From assembly GCF_030317035.1 (NCBI RefSeq), contig NZ_JASZYK010000003.1:774406-838405 (forward strand): a DNA stretch of 64,000 nt, written 5' to 3'. Made by a program: the position numbers and the translations under genes. Positions 41,819-49,406 of this stretch are shown here, in pieces. This DNA is from Variovorax sp. J22G73. GTDB taxonomy: Bacteria > Pseudomonadota > Gammaproteobacteria > Burkholderiales > Burkholderiaceae_C. A model generated the notes under the pieces. It had not been told where the DNA came from, ran no database searches, and worked only from the letters and a program-made list of their open reading frames with translations. How positions within the stretch are numbered: the first letter of the stretch is position 1; each line of letters starts with the position of its first letter.

Positions 41819-42916
41819 ATGAGCACGGAGACAGCAAAGTCGGTGTCGCTGCGCGACGTGGCGGCCGCATCGGGCGCGTCCATCGCGAGCGTGTCGCGGG
41901 TGCTGAACAACAGCGGCTACGTCAGCGCCGACGTGCGGCGCCGGGTGGAGCGCGCCGTGGAGGCCACGGGCTACGTGCCCAACTTCAACGCCCGGCACCT
42001 GAAGACCGGGCGCAGCAAGGCGGTCGGCTTCATGGTGTCGAACATGGCCAACCCGTTTCTCTCGGCCTTTTTCGCCGCGGTGGAAATCCGCATGCAGGCG
42101 GCCGGCTTCTCGCTGCTGGTGGCGAGCACCTACGACCAGCCCGCGCGCGAGAAGGAGCTGCTCACGCTGTTCGAGAACCGGCGGCTCGAAGGCATCATCG
42201 CCTCGCCGAGCGTGGAGGGCCTGTCGCGCGAGGTCGATCCGTTCGCCCGCTGCAAGCTGCCGCTGGTCATCGTCGACCGCGAGGTCGATTGCGACGGCGA
42301 CGCCGTCTACCAGGACCATCGCCAGGGCGTGGCGCAGGCGGTCGACTACCTGGTGTCGCTGGGCCACCGGCGCATCGCGCTGTTCGGCCCCAGCGTGGCC
42401 ATTCGCCCCGGCCGCGAGAAGCTGCTGGGCTACCAGGACAGCCTGGCGCGCGGCGGCGTGGCCTTCGACGAGGCGCTGGTGTGCATGCTCAGCTCGGCCG
42501 TGCAGTCGTCCGAGGCGCAGATGGCGCGCATGCTCGAGCTGGCCTCGCCGCCCACGGCCGTCATCGCGCTGGGCACGCGCCTGTTGTCGGGCGCGCTGCG
42601 CAGCGTGCGCGCCGCGGGCCTGCGCATTCCGCAGGACCTGTCGGTGGTGGGCATCGGCACCGACGACGCCTTCGCGCTGATGCACCCGGCGCTGACCACG
42701 CTGCGCTTCAACATCGAAGAGGCCGCGCAGGCCGCGGCGCACTTGATGCTCGAGCGGCTGGGGGGCAAGACGGCCGGCGCGCCACGCAAGGTGACCATCG
42801 GGCTCGACCTGGTGCTGGGCGCTTCGTGCATGCCGCCGAAGGCGGCGGCGCGCGTTGAAGAAGTGCCCGCTACACCATCGCGAAGCCGCCCGAGGCCCCG
42901 ATCGTCTGGCCTGTGA
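41819..42916 (+). CDS. LacI-family transcriptional regulator 2
   Basis: The 365-aa protein has the classical LacI helix-turn-helix (VSLRDVAAASGASIASVSRVLNN in parts, residues 9-31), the hinge YVPNFNARHLKTGRS and an effector domain from about 65 (AVGFMVSNMANPFLS, later VIALGTRLLSGALRSVR and LSVVGIGTDDAF). It is divergent from the SDR 3 operon, with two matching operators in the 68-base gap. Its 3' end overlaps the convergent SDR 4 gene by 47 bases, and the last residues (TPSRSRPRPRSSGL) look like read-through of the neighbour's end. Confidence 0.9.
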   Translation: MSTETAKSVSLRDVAAASGASIASVSRVLNNSGYVSADVRRRVERAVEATGYVPNFNARHLKTGRSKAVGFMVSNMANPFLSAFFAAVEIRMQAAGFSLLVASTYDQPAREKELLTLFENRRLEGIIASPSVEGLSREVDPFARCKLPLVIVDREVDCDGDAVYQDHRQGVAQAVDYLVSLGHRRIALFGPSVAIRPGREKLLGYQDSLARGGVAFDEALVCMLSSAVQSSEAQMARMLELASPPTAVIALGTRLLSGALRSVRAAGLRIPQDLSVVGIGTDDAFALMHPALTTLRFNIEEAAQAAAHLMLERLGGKTAGAPRKVTIGLDLVLGASCMPPKAAARVEEVPATPSRSRPRPRSSGL

Positions 42917-43685
42917 TGAACAGCGCGCGGTCGGAGGCCAGGAACGCGATCAGGCCCGAGATGTCTTCGGGCCGCGACAGGCGCCCCACGCCCTTGGAGA
43001 TGGGGTAGACGTTCAGCATCTTGCCCAGGCGCTCGTCGTTCTCGGGCGTCGCATGGATGTTGAGCGGCCCGTCCTTGATGCCCGCGTGCGACACCGCGCC
43101 CAGCGCCACCGAGTTCACCGTGATGGCGTGGCGCCCGTGCTCTCGCGCCAGCGCTTTCCCGAAGCCCGCGATGGCGGCCTTGGCACCCGAGTACACCGCC
43201 ATGTTGGCCTCGCCGATGCGCCCGGCCTCCGAGATGATGTTCACGATGCGCCCGCCCTTGCGCTCGACCATGCCCGGCAGCACGCTGCGGCAGCAGTTCA
43301 TGGTGCCGTACACGTTCAGGTTCACGATCTTGGCCCAGTCCACGGTGGGCATGTCGAGAAAGGGGGGCGTGCGCCCGCCTTTCTCGCGCCGCTCGGGAAT
43401 GATGCCGGCGTTGTTCACCAGCACCGTCACCGGTGCGTCGAAGTGCGCCGCGCCCTTGGCGACCATGGCCTCGACTTCTTCGGCGCGCGTGATGTCCGCG
43501 GGCGCCGCGAGCGCCTGGCCGCCGGCCGCGGTGATTTCAGCGGCCACGGCCTGCGCGCGTTCGGCGAACAGGTCGTTGACGATCACGCGCGCGCCTTCGG
43601 CCGCGAGCTCGATGCAGATCTGGCGGCCCACGCCCTGGCCGCCGCCGGTCACCAGCGCAACCTTGCCTTCCAATCCGAGTTTCAT
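42870..43685 (-). CDS. Short-chain dehydrogenase/reductase (SDR) 4
   Basis: The 271-aa enzyme has TGGGQGVGRQ near residue 13, NNAG near 90, Ser in NIISEAGR near 147 and YSGAK near 160. It resembles 3-hydroxyacyl-CoA dehydrogenase-like SDRs. It is the last gene of the minus-strand operon Bug 6 - DUF35 - thiolase-like - enoyl-CoA hydratase - SDR 4, where it would oxidise the hydroxyacyl-CoA formed by the hydratase. Confidence 0.88.
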   Translation of the reverse strand: MKLGLEGKVALVTGGGQGVGRQICIELAAEGARVIVNDLFAERAQAVAAEITAAGGQALAAPADITRAEEVEAMVAKGAAHFDAPVTVLVNNAGIIPERREKGGRTPPFLDMPTVDWAKIVNLNVYGTMNCCRSVLPGMVERKGGRIVNIISEAGRIGEANMAVYSGAKAAIAGFGKALAREHGRHAITVNSVALGAVSHAGIKDGPLNIHATPENDERLGKMLNVYPISKGVGRLSRPEDISGLIAFLASDRALFITGQTIGASGGFAMV

Positions 43686-43736
43686 GTGTGTGCTTTCTTG
43701 ATTCGTTGAGGTCGTCGTGCAGAAAGAAGAGGGCGC

Positions 43737-44543
43737 TCAGCGCCCGGTGAACACCGGCTTGCGCTTCTCGACGAACGCCCGCATGCCTTCCTTGCGGTCC
43801 TCGCTGTCGATGATCATGGCGGCGGCGTAGCGCTCGTATTCCAGCCCGGAGTCGAGGTCGACCTGCATGCCGCGGTTGATGGCGCGCTTGGCAAAGCGCA
43901 CCGCCAGCGGCGGGTGCTCGGCAATGCGCTGCGCCAGCGCCAGTGCCGCGGGCAGCAGCTCGGCCTGCGGCAGCACGCGGCTCACGATGCCGTAGCGCAG
44001 CGCGGTGTCGGCATCGACCAGGTCGGCCGTGAGGATCAGTTCCTTGGCGCGCGCCTCGCCGATCAGGCGCGGCAGCCGCTGCGTGCCGCCGGCCGCCGGA
44101 ATCACGCCGAGCTTGATCTCGGGCAGCCCGAAGCGCGCGCTGTCGGCCGCGATGCGGATGTCGCAGCACAGCGCAATCTCCAGCCCGCCGCCCAGCGCGA
44201 CGCCGTTGATGGCGGCGACGACAGGCTTCTCGAACTCTTCGATGTTGCGAAACAGGTCGTGCGTGGCCTTCTGCGCGACGAAGTAGTCGGTGCCCGAGGC
44301 CTGGCTGCCGGCGCGCTCCTTGATGTCGGCGCCCGCGCAGAAGGCGCGCTCGCCGCTGCCGGTGACGAGCACCGCGCGCACGCGCTCGTCGGTGCGGGCG
44401 TACTCGAAGAAGGCGCGCGCCAGGTCGGGCTTCATCGAGCCGCCGAGCGTGTTCATGCGCTCGGGGCGGTTCAGCGTGACGATGGCGACGTTGCCGCGCA
44501 CCTCGTACAGCAGCGTGTCGAGCGCGGGGGTGGATGCGGTCAT
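43737..44543 (-). CDS. Enoyl-CoA hydratase/isomerase family protein
   Basis: The 268-aa crotonase-fold enzyme has the CoA-binding loop FCAGADIKE near residue 68, the oxyanion and first catalytic Glu region NGVALGGGLEIALCCDIRIAA near 113 and the second Glu in GLPEIKLGVIPAAGGTQRL near 139. Both glutamates of a hydratase are present. It follows the thiolase-like gene by 31 bases and precedes SDR 4, giving the hydration and oxidation steps of beta-oxidation. Confidence 0.92.
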   Translation of the reverse strand: MTASTPALDTLLYEVRGNVAIVTLNRPERMNTLGGSMKPDLARAFFEYARTDERVRAVLVTGSGERAFCAGADIKERAGSQASGTDYFVAQKATHDLFRNIEEFEKPVVAAINGVALGGGLEIALCCDIRIAADSARFGLPEIKLGVIPAAGGTQRLPRLIGEARAKELILTADLVDADTALRYGIVSRVLPQAELLPAALALAQRIAEHPPLAVRFAKRAINRGMQVDLDSGLEYERYAAAMIIDSEDRKEGMRAFVEKRKPVFTGR

Positions 44544-44574
44544 GGGAGTGGGTTCCTTCCTGGGTGTGGTTCGC

Positions 44575-45732
44575 TCAGGCCTGCGCGGCGCTGAGCACAT
44601 GGGCGATGGCCACCGAACCGAGGCCGATCATGTGGGCCATGCCCCAGCGGGCGTTCGGGTGCTGCCGGCCTTCGGCCTCGCCGCGGATCTGCCGCGTGAT
44701 TTCCGCGATCTGCCCGATGCCGGTCGGCCCGAGCGGGTGGCCCATGCCGATCAGCCCGCCCGAGGCGTTGATGGCGCAGCGCCCGCCGATGCGCGAGTCC
44801 CCGCGCTCCAGGTAGGCCGCGCCTTCGCCGGGCGCGCACACGCCGATGGCCTCGCTGTAGAGCAGCTCTTCCACCGAGAAGGCGTCGTGCAGCTCGAGCA
44901 GGTCGAGTTGCGTGGGCGCGATGCCGGCCTGGTCGAGCGCGGCCTGCGCGCTGCTGCGCACCAGGTCGATGGGGCCCTGGCCGTACACCGTTTCGTCGCG
45001 CTCGCTGTTGGCGACCGACGCGCGCACGCGCACGCAGCGCCTGGCGTCCAGGCCCAGGCGCTTCAGCGCGCGGCCCGACACCAGGAGCACGGCCGCCGCG
45101 CCTTCACCGCGCGGGCAGCATTGCTGCACCGTGAGGTCGCCCGCCACCTGGGGCGAGGCAAGCACCTGCTCGAGCGTGCGCGGCTTGCGGAACTGGGCAT
45201 AGGGGTTCAGCGAGGCATTGCCGTGGTTCTTCACCGCCACCTTGGCCATGGCCTCCATGCCGGCGCCGCGCTCGCGCAGGTAGCTGCGCGCCATCAGCGC
45301 GAACTTCACGGCCGGAATGGTGGCGGTGTCGCTCAGGCGTTCGAGCCTGTCCTTGTTGGCGGCGCGGCGGCCGTCGCCGTGCTTGTCCACGCCCATGGCC
45401 AGCACCACGTCGCTGATGCCGTGCGCCACTTCCATGCAGGCCTGGCGGAACGCGAAGGAGCCGGAGGCCGACGCGTTTTCCACCTGCGTGACCGCCAGCC
45501 CGGTGGAGCCCAGGTGGCGGAACATCACGCGGCCCGCGGCCATGCCGATGGAGGTGGTGCCGACGTAGGCGCTTTGCACCTGCTTCCAGTCGATGCCCGC
45601 ATCGGTCAGCGCGGCACGCACCGCGGTAAGGCCGAGGTGGGTGTAGGGCGTGTCGCTCGGAAACTGGTACGGGTGCAGGCCGATGCCCACGACGTAGACG
45701 CCGTCATTGGCGTCGATCCAATTGCCGCTCAT
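44575..45732 (-). CDS. Thiolase-like protein lacking the nucleophilic cysteine
   Basis: The 385-aa protein has the SCP2-thiolase layout: VGIGLHPYQFP at the N-terminus, VQSAYVGTTSIGM near 52, LLELHDAFSVEELL near 290 and NASGGLIGMGHPLGPTG near 332, with the catalytic histidines kept. The segment that should hold the nucleophile (NACASG) reads VENASASGS, so Cys is replaced by Ser. Its partner is the DUF35 protein just upstream (ATGA overlap). Thiolase-DUF35 pairs such as Ltp2-ChsH2 act as retro-aldolases in steroid side-chain degradation, so an aldol cleavage of a beta-hydroxyacyl-CoA is a good alternative to thiolysis. Confidence 0.85.
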   Translation of the reverse strand: MSGNWIDANDGVYVVGIGLHPYQFPSDTPYTHLGLTAVRAALTDAGIDWKQVQSAYVGTTSIGMAAGRVMFRHLGSTGLAVTQVENASASGSFAFRQACMEVAHGISDVVLAMGVDKHGDGRRAANKDRLERLSDTATIPAVKFALMARSYLRERGAGMEAMAKVAVKNHGNASLNPYAQFRKPRTLEQVLASPQVAGDLTVQQCCPRGEGAAAVLLVSGRALKRLGLDARRCVRVRASVANSERDETVYGQGPIDLVRSSAQAALDQAGIAPTQLDLLELHDAFSVEELLYSEAIGVCAPGEGAAYLERGDSRIGGRCAINASGGLIGMGHPLGPTGIGQIAEITRQIRGEAEGRQHPNARWGMAHMIGLGSVAIAHVLSAAQA

Positions 45733-46166
45733 CGCACCACCTCCTCGGTCGGCACGAACGCACAGCCATAGCTGTCGCCCGAGGCCAGCGGCACCGCCAC
45801 GGCCCGCAGCGCCATGCCGGGGCGCAGGGCGCTCTCGTCGGCCACGGCGATCACGCCTTCTTCCACCACCTGTTCGGCGATGCGGATGTCGCCCGCGATG
45901 CTGGGCGCGGGCATGCCCGGCACCAGCGGCACGTGCAGCGTCACGTATTCCAGCAGCGTGCCGCCGCCGGGCCGCGCCACCTGCGTGGCCGTGTCCGTGG
46001 CGTCGATCGCGTGGCCGCAGTGCATGCAGCCGGGCGCATTGGCCGGAAAGCTCAGCGCGTGGCATGCGGGGCATTGCGCGAAGAGAAAGTCGAGCGAGCG
46101 GCCGTCGGCCGCGAGCCGGTAGAGCGATGGGCGCTGCGGCTTCATCGATGTGAGGTCTTGGGTCAT
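45729..46166 (-). CDS. DUF35 OB-fold protein with zinc ribbon
   Basis: The 145-aa protein has the DUF35 zinc ribbon with four cysteines, CPACHALSFPANAPGCMHCG near residues 33-52, followed by an OB-fold with VARPGGGTLLEYVTLHVPLVPG. Such proteins bind acyl-CoA and form a complex with thiolase-like partners. The stop codon overlaps the start of the thiolase-like gene. The ATG at 46166 is preferred; MKPQR at 46145 is the alternative. Confidence 0.87.
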   Translation of the reverse strand: MTQDLTSMKPQRPSLYRLAADGRSLDFLFAQCPACHALSFPANAPGCMHCGHAIDATDTATQVARPGGGTLLEYVTLHVPLVPGMPAPSIAGDIRIAEQVVEEGVIAVADESALRPGMALRAVAVPLASGDSYGCAFVPTEEVVR

Positions 46167-46212
46167 GTGCTGGAAGGACTGAACGGGGGGAGAGGAAAGA
46201 GACAAGGCGAAC

Positions 46213-47214
46213 TCACTCCAGCTTGGCGCCGGATTCCTGGACGACCTCGCGCCAGCGGGTCATCTCGCTCTTCACGAATTCGCCCAGCTTCGCGTCGCGC
46301 AGGTCTTTCAGCGGCACGCTGCCGAACTTCTCGGTCACCTGCTGCATCTCGGGGTCGGCGATGGCCTGCGCGATGGCGTCGCCCAGCTTCTTGACGATGT
46401 CGGGCGGCGTCTTCGCGGGCACGAACACCGCGCTCCAGGCGGTGGACTCGGCCTTGGGAAAGCCCAGTTCGCTCACGCTCGGAATCTCGGGCGCGATGGC
46501 CAGGCGGGTCTTGCCGGTGACGGCCAGGGGCTTGAGCTTGCCGGCCTTCACGAAGGGCATGACCACCACCGGGTAGTCGAACATCAGGTCGAGGTTGCCG
46601 GCCATCAGGTCGGTGAGCGCGGGGCTGCTGCCCTTGTAGGGCACGTGCGTCATCTTGGTGCCGGTGGCCACCTGGAACAGCTCGGCCGTCAGGTGCGTGC
46701 CGGTGCCCGGGCCGGCGGAGCCGAAGTTCAGCTTGCCGGGGTTGGCCTTGGCGTACGCGATGAGCTCGGGCACGGTCTTGAACGGGCGCGCGGGGTTGAT
46801 CACCAGGATCAGCGGCGTCTCCGACATGGCGTGCACCGGCACGAAGTCTTTCACCGGGTCGTAGCGGATGTTCTTGTACAGCGCCAGGTTGGCCGCCTGC
46901 GTGCCCTGGGTGCCGTAGATCATGGTGTAGCCGTCGGGCGGCTGGCGCGAGGCCGCCTCCACGCCGATGGAGCCGCCCGCGCCGGGCCGGTTGTCCACCA
47001 CCACCGGCTGGCCCAGCTTGTCGCCCACCAGCTTGGCGAGCACCCGCGAGGTGTTGTCGGTGATGCCGCCGGGCGTGAACGGCACGACGAAGGTGATCGG
47101 CCGGGTCGGCCATGCCACGTCCGCGGCCTGCGCAACCTGCGCGGCGCCCAGCGACGCCGCGCCCGCGACCACCGCGCACAGGCCAGCCAGCGCCTTCTTC
47201 CAGAACTTGTCCAT
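46213..47214 (-). CDS. Bug/TctC-type periplasmic binding protein 6
   Basis: The 333-aa protein has a signal peptide of about 30 residues ending VAQAADV and Bug motifs TFVVPFTPGGITDNTSRV, VVVDNRPGAGGSIGVEAA, PPDGYTMI and HVPYKGSSPALTDL. It is the first gene of the minus-strand operon and divergent from the IclR regulator, with TCTACGA motifs between them. It probably binds the acid that induces the system. Confidence 0.9.
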   Translation of the reverse strand: MDKFWKKALAGLCAVVAGAASLGAAQVAQAADVAWPTRPITFVVPFTPGGITDNTSRVLAKLVGDKLGQPVVVDNRPGAGGSIGVEAASRQPPDGYTMIYGTQGTQAANLALYKNIRYDPVKDFVPVHAMSETPLILVINPARPFKTVPELIAYAKANPGKLNFGSAGPGTGTHLTAELFQVATGTKMTHVPYKGSSPALTDLMAGNLDLMFDYPVVVMPFVKAGKLKPLAVTGKTRLAIAPEIPSVSELGFPKAESTAWSAVFVPAKTPPDIVKKLGDAIAQAIADPEMQQVTEKFGSVPLKDLRDAKLGEFVKSEMTRWREVVQESGAKLE

Positions 47215-47247
47215 GCATGTCTCCAGTTGGTTTTTTTGTCTCGTTTG

Positions 47248-47395
47248 TCTACGAGTAATCGCAATATACTTCGATCAATCGTAGAAAAACAAGAGGAGAT
47301 GTGCCGATGAATTTCGACAAATCAAAACGGAAACTGCGACTTCAAGAATGAACTTGCCTGCAAGCTGCTCCGCTAATATTCGTGCCTGTCTACGA
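47248..47395. promoter_or_regulatory. Three TCTACGA motifs between Bug 6 and the IclR gene
   Basis: TCTACGA at 47248-47254, its reverse complement TCGTAGA at 47279-47285 and a third TCTACGA at 47389-47395 lie in the 196-base divergent gap. The first two form an inverted pair with a 24-base spacer near the Bug 6 promoter; the third is 15 bases before the IclR start. They are candidate IclR sites. Confidence 0.5.
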
Positions 47396-47410
47396 AATAT
47401 CGGAGGAAAT

Positions 47411-48175
47411 ATGCCAACACTCGTCCCCGCCGCCGCCCGCACCATGTCGCTGCTGGAGCTGTTCGCCCGCGAAAAGCGCGAACTCTCCAACTCCGATCTC
47501 GCGCGGCTCATGGACCTGCCCGAGAGCAGCTGCTCCGACCTGCTGCACACGCTGCACGAGCTCGGCTACCTGTTGCGCACGGCGCGCAGCCGGCGCTTCT
47601 ATCCGACGGCCCGGCTGCTGTCGGTGGCGAAGGAAATTTCGGCGAGCGACCCGCTGTACGCGGTGGCCTCGGAAGCGGCCGAACTGCTGCGCGACAAGAC
47701 CGGCGAGACCGGCCTGTGCGGCCGGCTCGAAGGCGGCGTGGTGAAGGTGCTGGCCTTCAATGAAGGGCGGCACCCGCTGCGCTACATGCAGAACGTGGGC
47801 GACAAGCTCAGCCTGCACGTGTCGGCGCTGGGCAAGGCGGTGCTTGCGCTGGGCACGCCCGAAGAGGCCGCGCGCCAACTGCGGCTGAAGCCGCTGCGCA
47901 AGATTGCCGAGGGCACCATCGTCGACCTGGCCGTGCTCGAGGCGCAGGTCGAGCAGGCCCGCACGCAGGGCTGGATTTGGGTCGAGAACGAGGGCGGCGA
48001 CGGCCTCGCTGCGCTCGCCGTGGCGGGCTACGTGGGCGGCGAGCCCATGGCCCTGTCCGTGGCCGGCCCCACCGATCGCCTGCGCCAGCAGCGCGAACCG
48101 TTTCTCGCAGCCCTGCAGGAAGTGCAGGCGCTGGTCTTTCGTCCACGCAACGCCAGGGAGCCCGGCGCTTCGTAG
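47411..48175 (+). CDS. IclR-family transcriptional regulator
   Basis: The 254-aa protein has the winged helix at residues about 8-65 (TMSLLELFAREKRELSNSDLARLMDLPESSCSDLLHTL) and the IclR effector domain from about 80 (TGETGLCGRLEGGVVKVLAF, HVSALGKAVLALGTPEEA). GGAGG lies six bases before the ATG at 47411, which decides this start over one 63 bases upstream. It stands between the divergent Bug 6 operon and the acyl-CoA dehydrogenase operon and probably controls both. Confidence 0.9.
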   Translation: MPTLVPAAARTMSLLELFAREKRELSNSDLARLMDLPESSCSDLLHTLHELGYLLRTARSRRFYPTARLLSVAKEISASDPLYAVASEAAELLRDKTGETGLCGRLEGGVVKVLAFNEGRHPLRYMQNVGDKLSLHVSALGKAVLALGTPEEAARQLRLKPLRKIAEGTIVDLAVLEAQVEQARTQGWIWVENEGGDGLAALAVAGYVGGEPMALSVAGPTDRLRQQREPFLAALQEVQALVFRPRNAREPGAS

Positions 48176-48226
48176 CGCACGGGCGCGGCGCGCGCCCCCT
48201 TTCATCCAACCTCAGGAGACAACCCG

Positions 48227-49375
48227 ATGAGTTTCACCCTTGACGCCGACCAGGCGCTGTTGCGCGACAGCATTCGCCGCTTCATGAAGAGCGAGGTGAC
48301 GCCGCTCATCGCGAAGCACGACGTCGAGCGGAGCTTTCCCTTCGAGATCATGAAAGAGCTGGCGCAGTTCGGCTACATCGGCGGGCGGCTGCCCGAGGCC
48401 GAGGGCGGCATGGGCATGGACCAGCTCACCTGGGCCATGCTGATGGAAGAGGCGGGCTACGCGTGGCTGTCGATGCGCACCATGCTCAACATCACCAACG
48501 GGCCGATCCACAAGATCGCCGCCGAAGGCACGCCCGAGCAGAAAGAGCGCTTCCTGAAGCCGCTGCTGGCCTCCGAGCGGCGCTGCTTCACGGCCATCAG
48601 CGAGCCGGGCACGGGCTCGAACATCGCGCAGATACAGACCCGGGCCGACCTGGTGGACGACCACTACGTGCTGAACGGCCGCAAGCTGTGGATCACCAAC
48701 GGCGCCTTCGCCGACTTCGGCATCGTGGTGGCGCGCACCTTCAGCGCCGACTGCCAGGGCCAGCTGTCGACCTTCCTGGTCGAGCGCGAGGTGTCGCCCT
48801 ACGAGGTGCGCCGCGTCGACACCATGGTGCTGCGCAGCACCGGCACGGCCGAGCTGAACTTCGACAACGTGAAGGTGCCGCGCGCCAACCTCATCGGCGA
48901 GGAGGGCAGCGCGCTCAAGCGCATGCTGGTGGGGCTGGACAGCGCGCGCGTGAACATCGCCATGGGAGCGGTGGGCGCGGCGCAGTCGGCGCTGGACCTG
49001 TCGATCGACTACGCGCGCACGCGCACCCAGTTCGGCAAGCCCATCGGCAGCTTCCAGCTGGTGCAGAAACTCATTGTCGACATGACGGTGCGCGTGGAAG
49101 CCGCGCGGGCGCTGGGCCTGCGCGCCGCCGCCGCGCTCGACTCCCAGGCCGATGCGCGCATGGCCTGCTCCATCGCCAAGCTGTACGCCACCGAGGCGGC
49201 GCACGAGGTGGCGAGCATGGCGCTGCAGGTGCATGGCGGGCTGGGCTACTCGACCGACTATCCGATAGAGCGCATCTTCCGCGACACCCGCGGCGGCACC
49301 ATTCCCGAAGGCACGACCGAGGTGCAGACGCTGATCGTCGGGCGCGAGATCCTCGGCATGTCGGCCATTGCCTGA
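48227..49375 (+). CDS. Acyl-CoA dehydrogenase
   Basis: The 382-aa flavoenzyme has CFTAISEPGTGSNIAQIQTRA near residue 125 (FAD/substrate motif), VLRSTGTAELNFDNVKVP near 203, and the catalytic glutamate in TIPEGTTEVQTLIVGREIL near 363. The family signature near the C-terminus (VHGGLGYSTDYPIERIFRD) is complete. It would oxidise an acyl-CoA to the 2-enoyl-CoA used by the hydratase in the divergent operon. AGGAGA precedes the ATG, and the IclR gene is 51 bases upstream. Confidence 0.93.
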   Translation: MSFTLDADQALLRDSIRRFMKSEVTPLIAKHDVERSFPFEIMKELAQFGYIGGRLPEAEGGMGMDQLTWAMLMEEAGYAWLSMRTMLNITNGPIHKIAAEGTPEQKERFLKPLLASERRCFTAISEPGTGSNIAQIQTRADLVDDHYVLNGRKLWITNGAFADFGIVVARTFSADCQGQLSTFLVEREVSPYEVRRVDTMVLRSTGTAELNFDNVKVPRANLIGEEGSALKRMLVGLDSARVNIAMGAVGAAQSALDLSIDYARTRTQFGKPIGSFQLVQKLIVDMTVRVEAARALGLRAAAALDSQADARMACSIAKLYATEAAHEVASMALQVHGGLGYSTDYPIERIFRDTRGGTIPEGTTEVQTLIVGREILGMSAIA

Positions 49376-49406
49376 ACCCACAAGAACAACAAAAGGAACA
49401 CGCACC

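Noticed and set aside
41819..42916. The overlap of LacI 2 with SDR 4 as a sign of frameshift
   Set aside because: Both proteins are complete in their conserved domains; the 47-base overlap affects only a tail of LacI 2.
47307..47351. 14-codon frame with a GAGGAG site before the IclR gene
   Set aside because: It is very short, with no coupling to the IclR start and no recognisable content; I could not support it as a gene.
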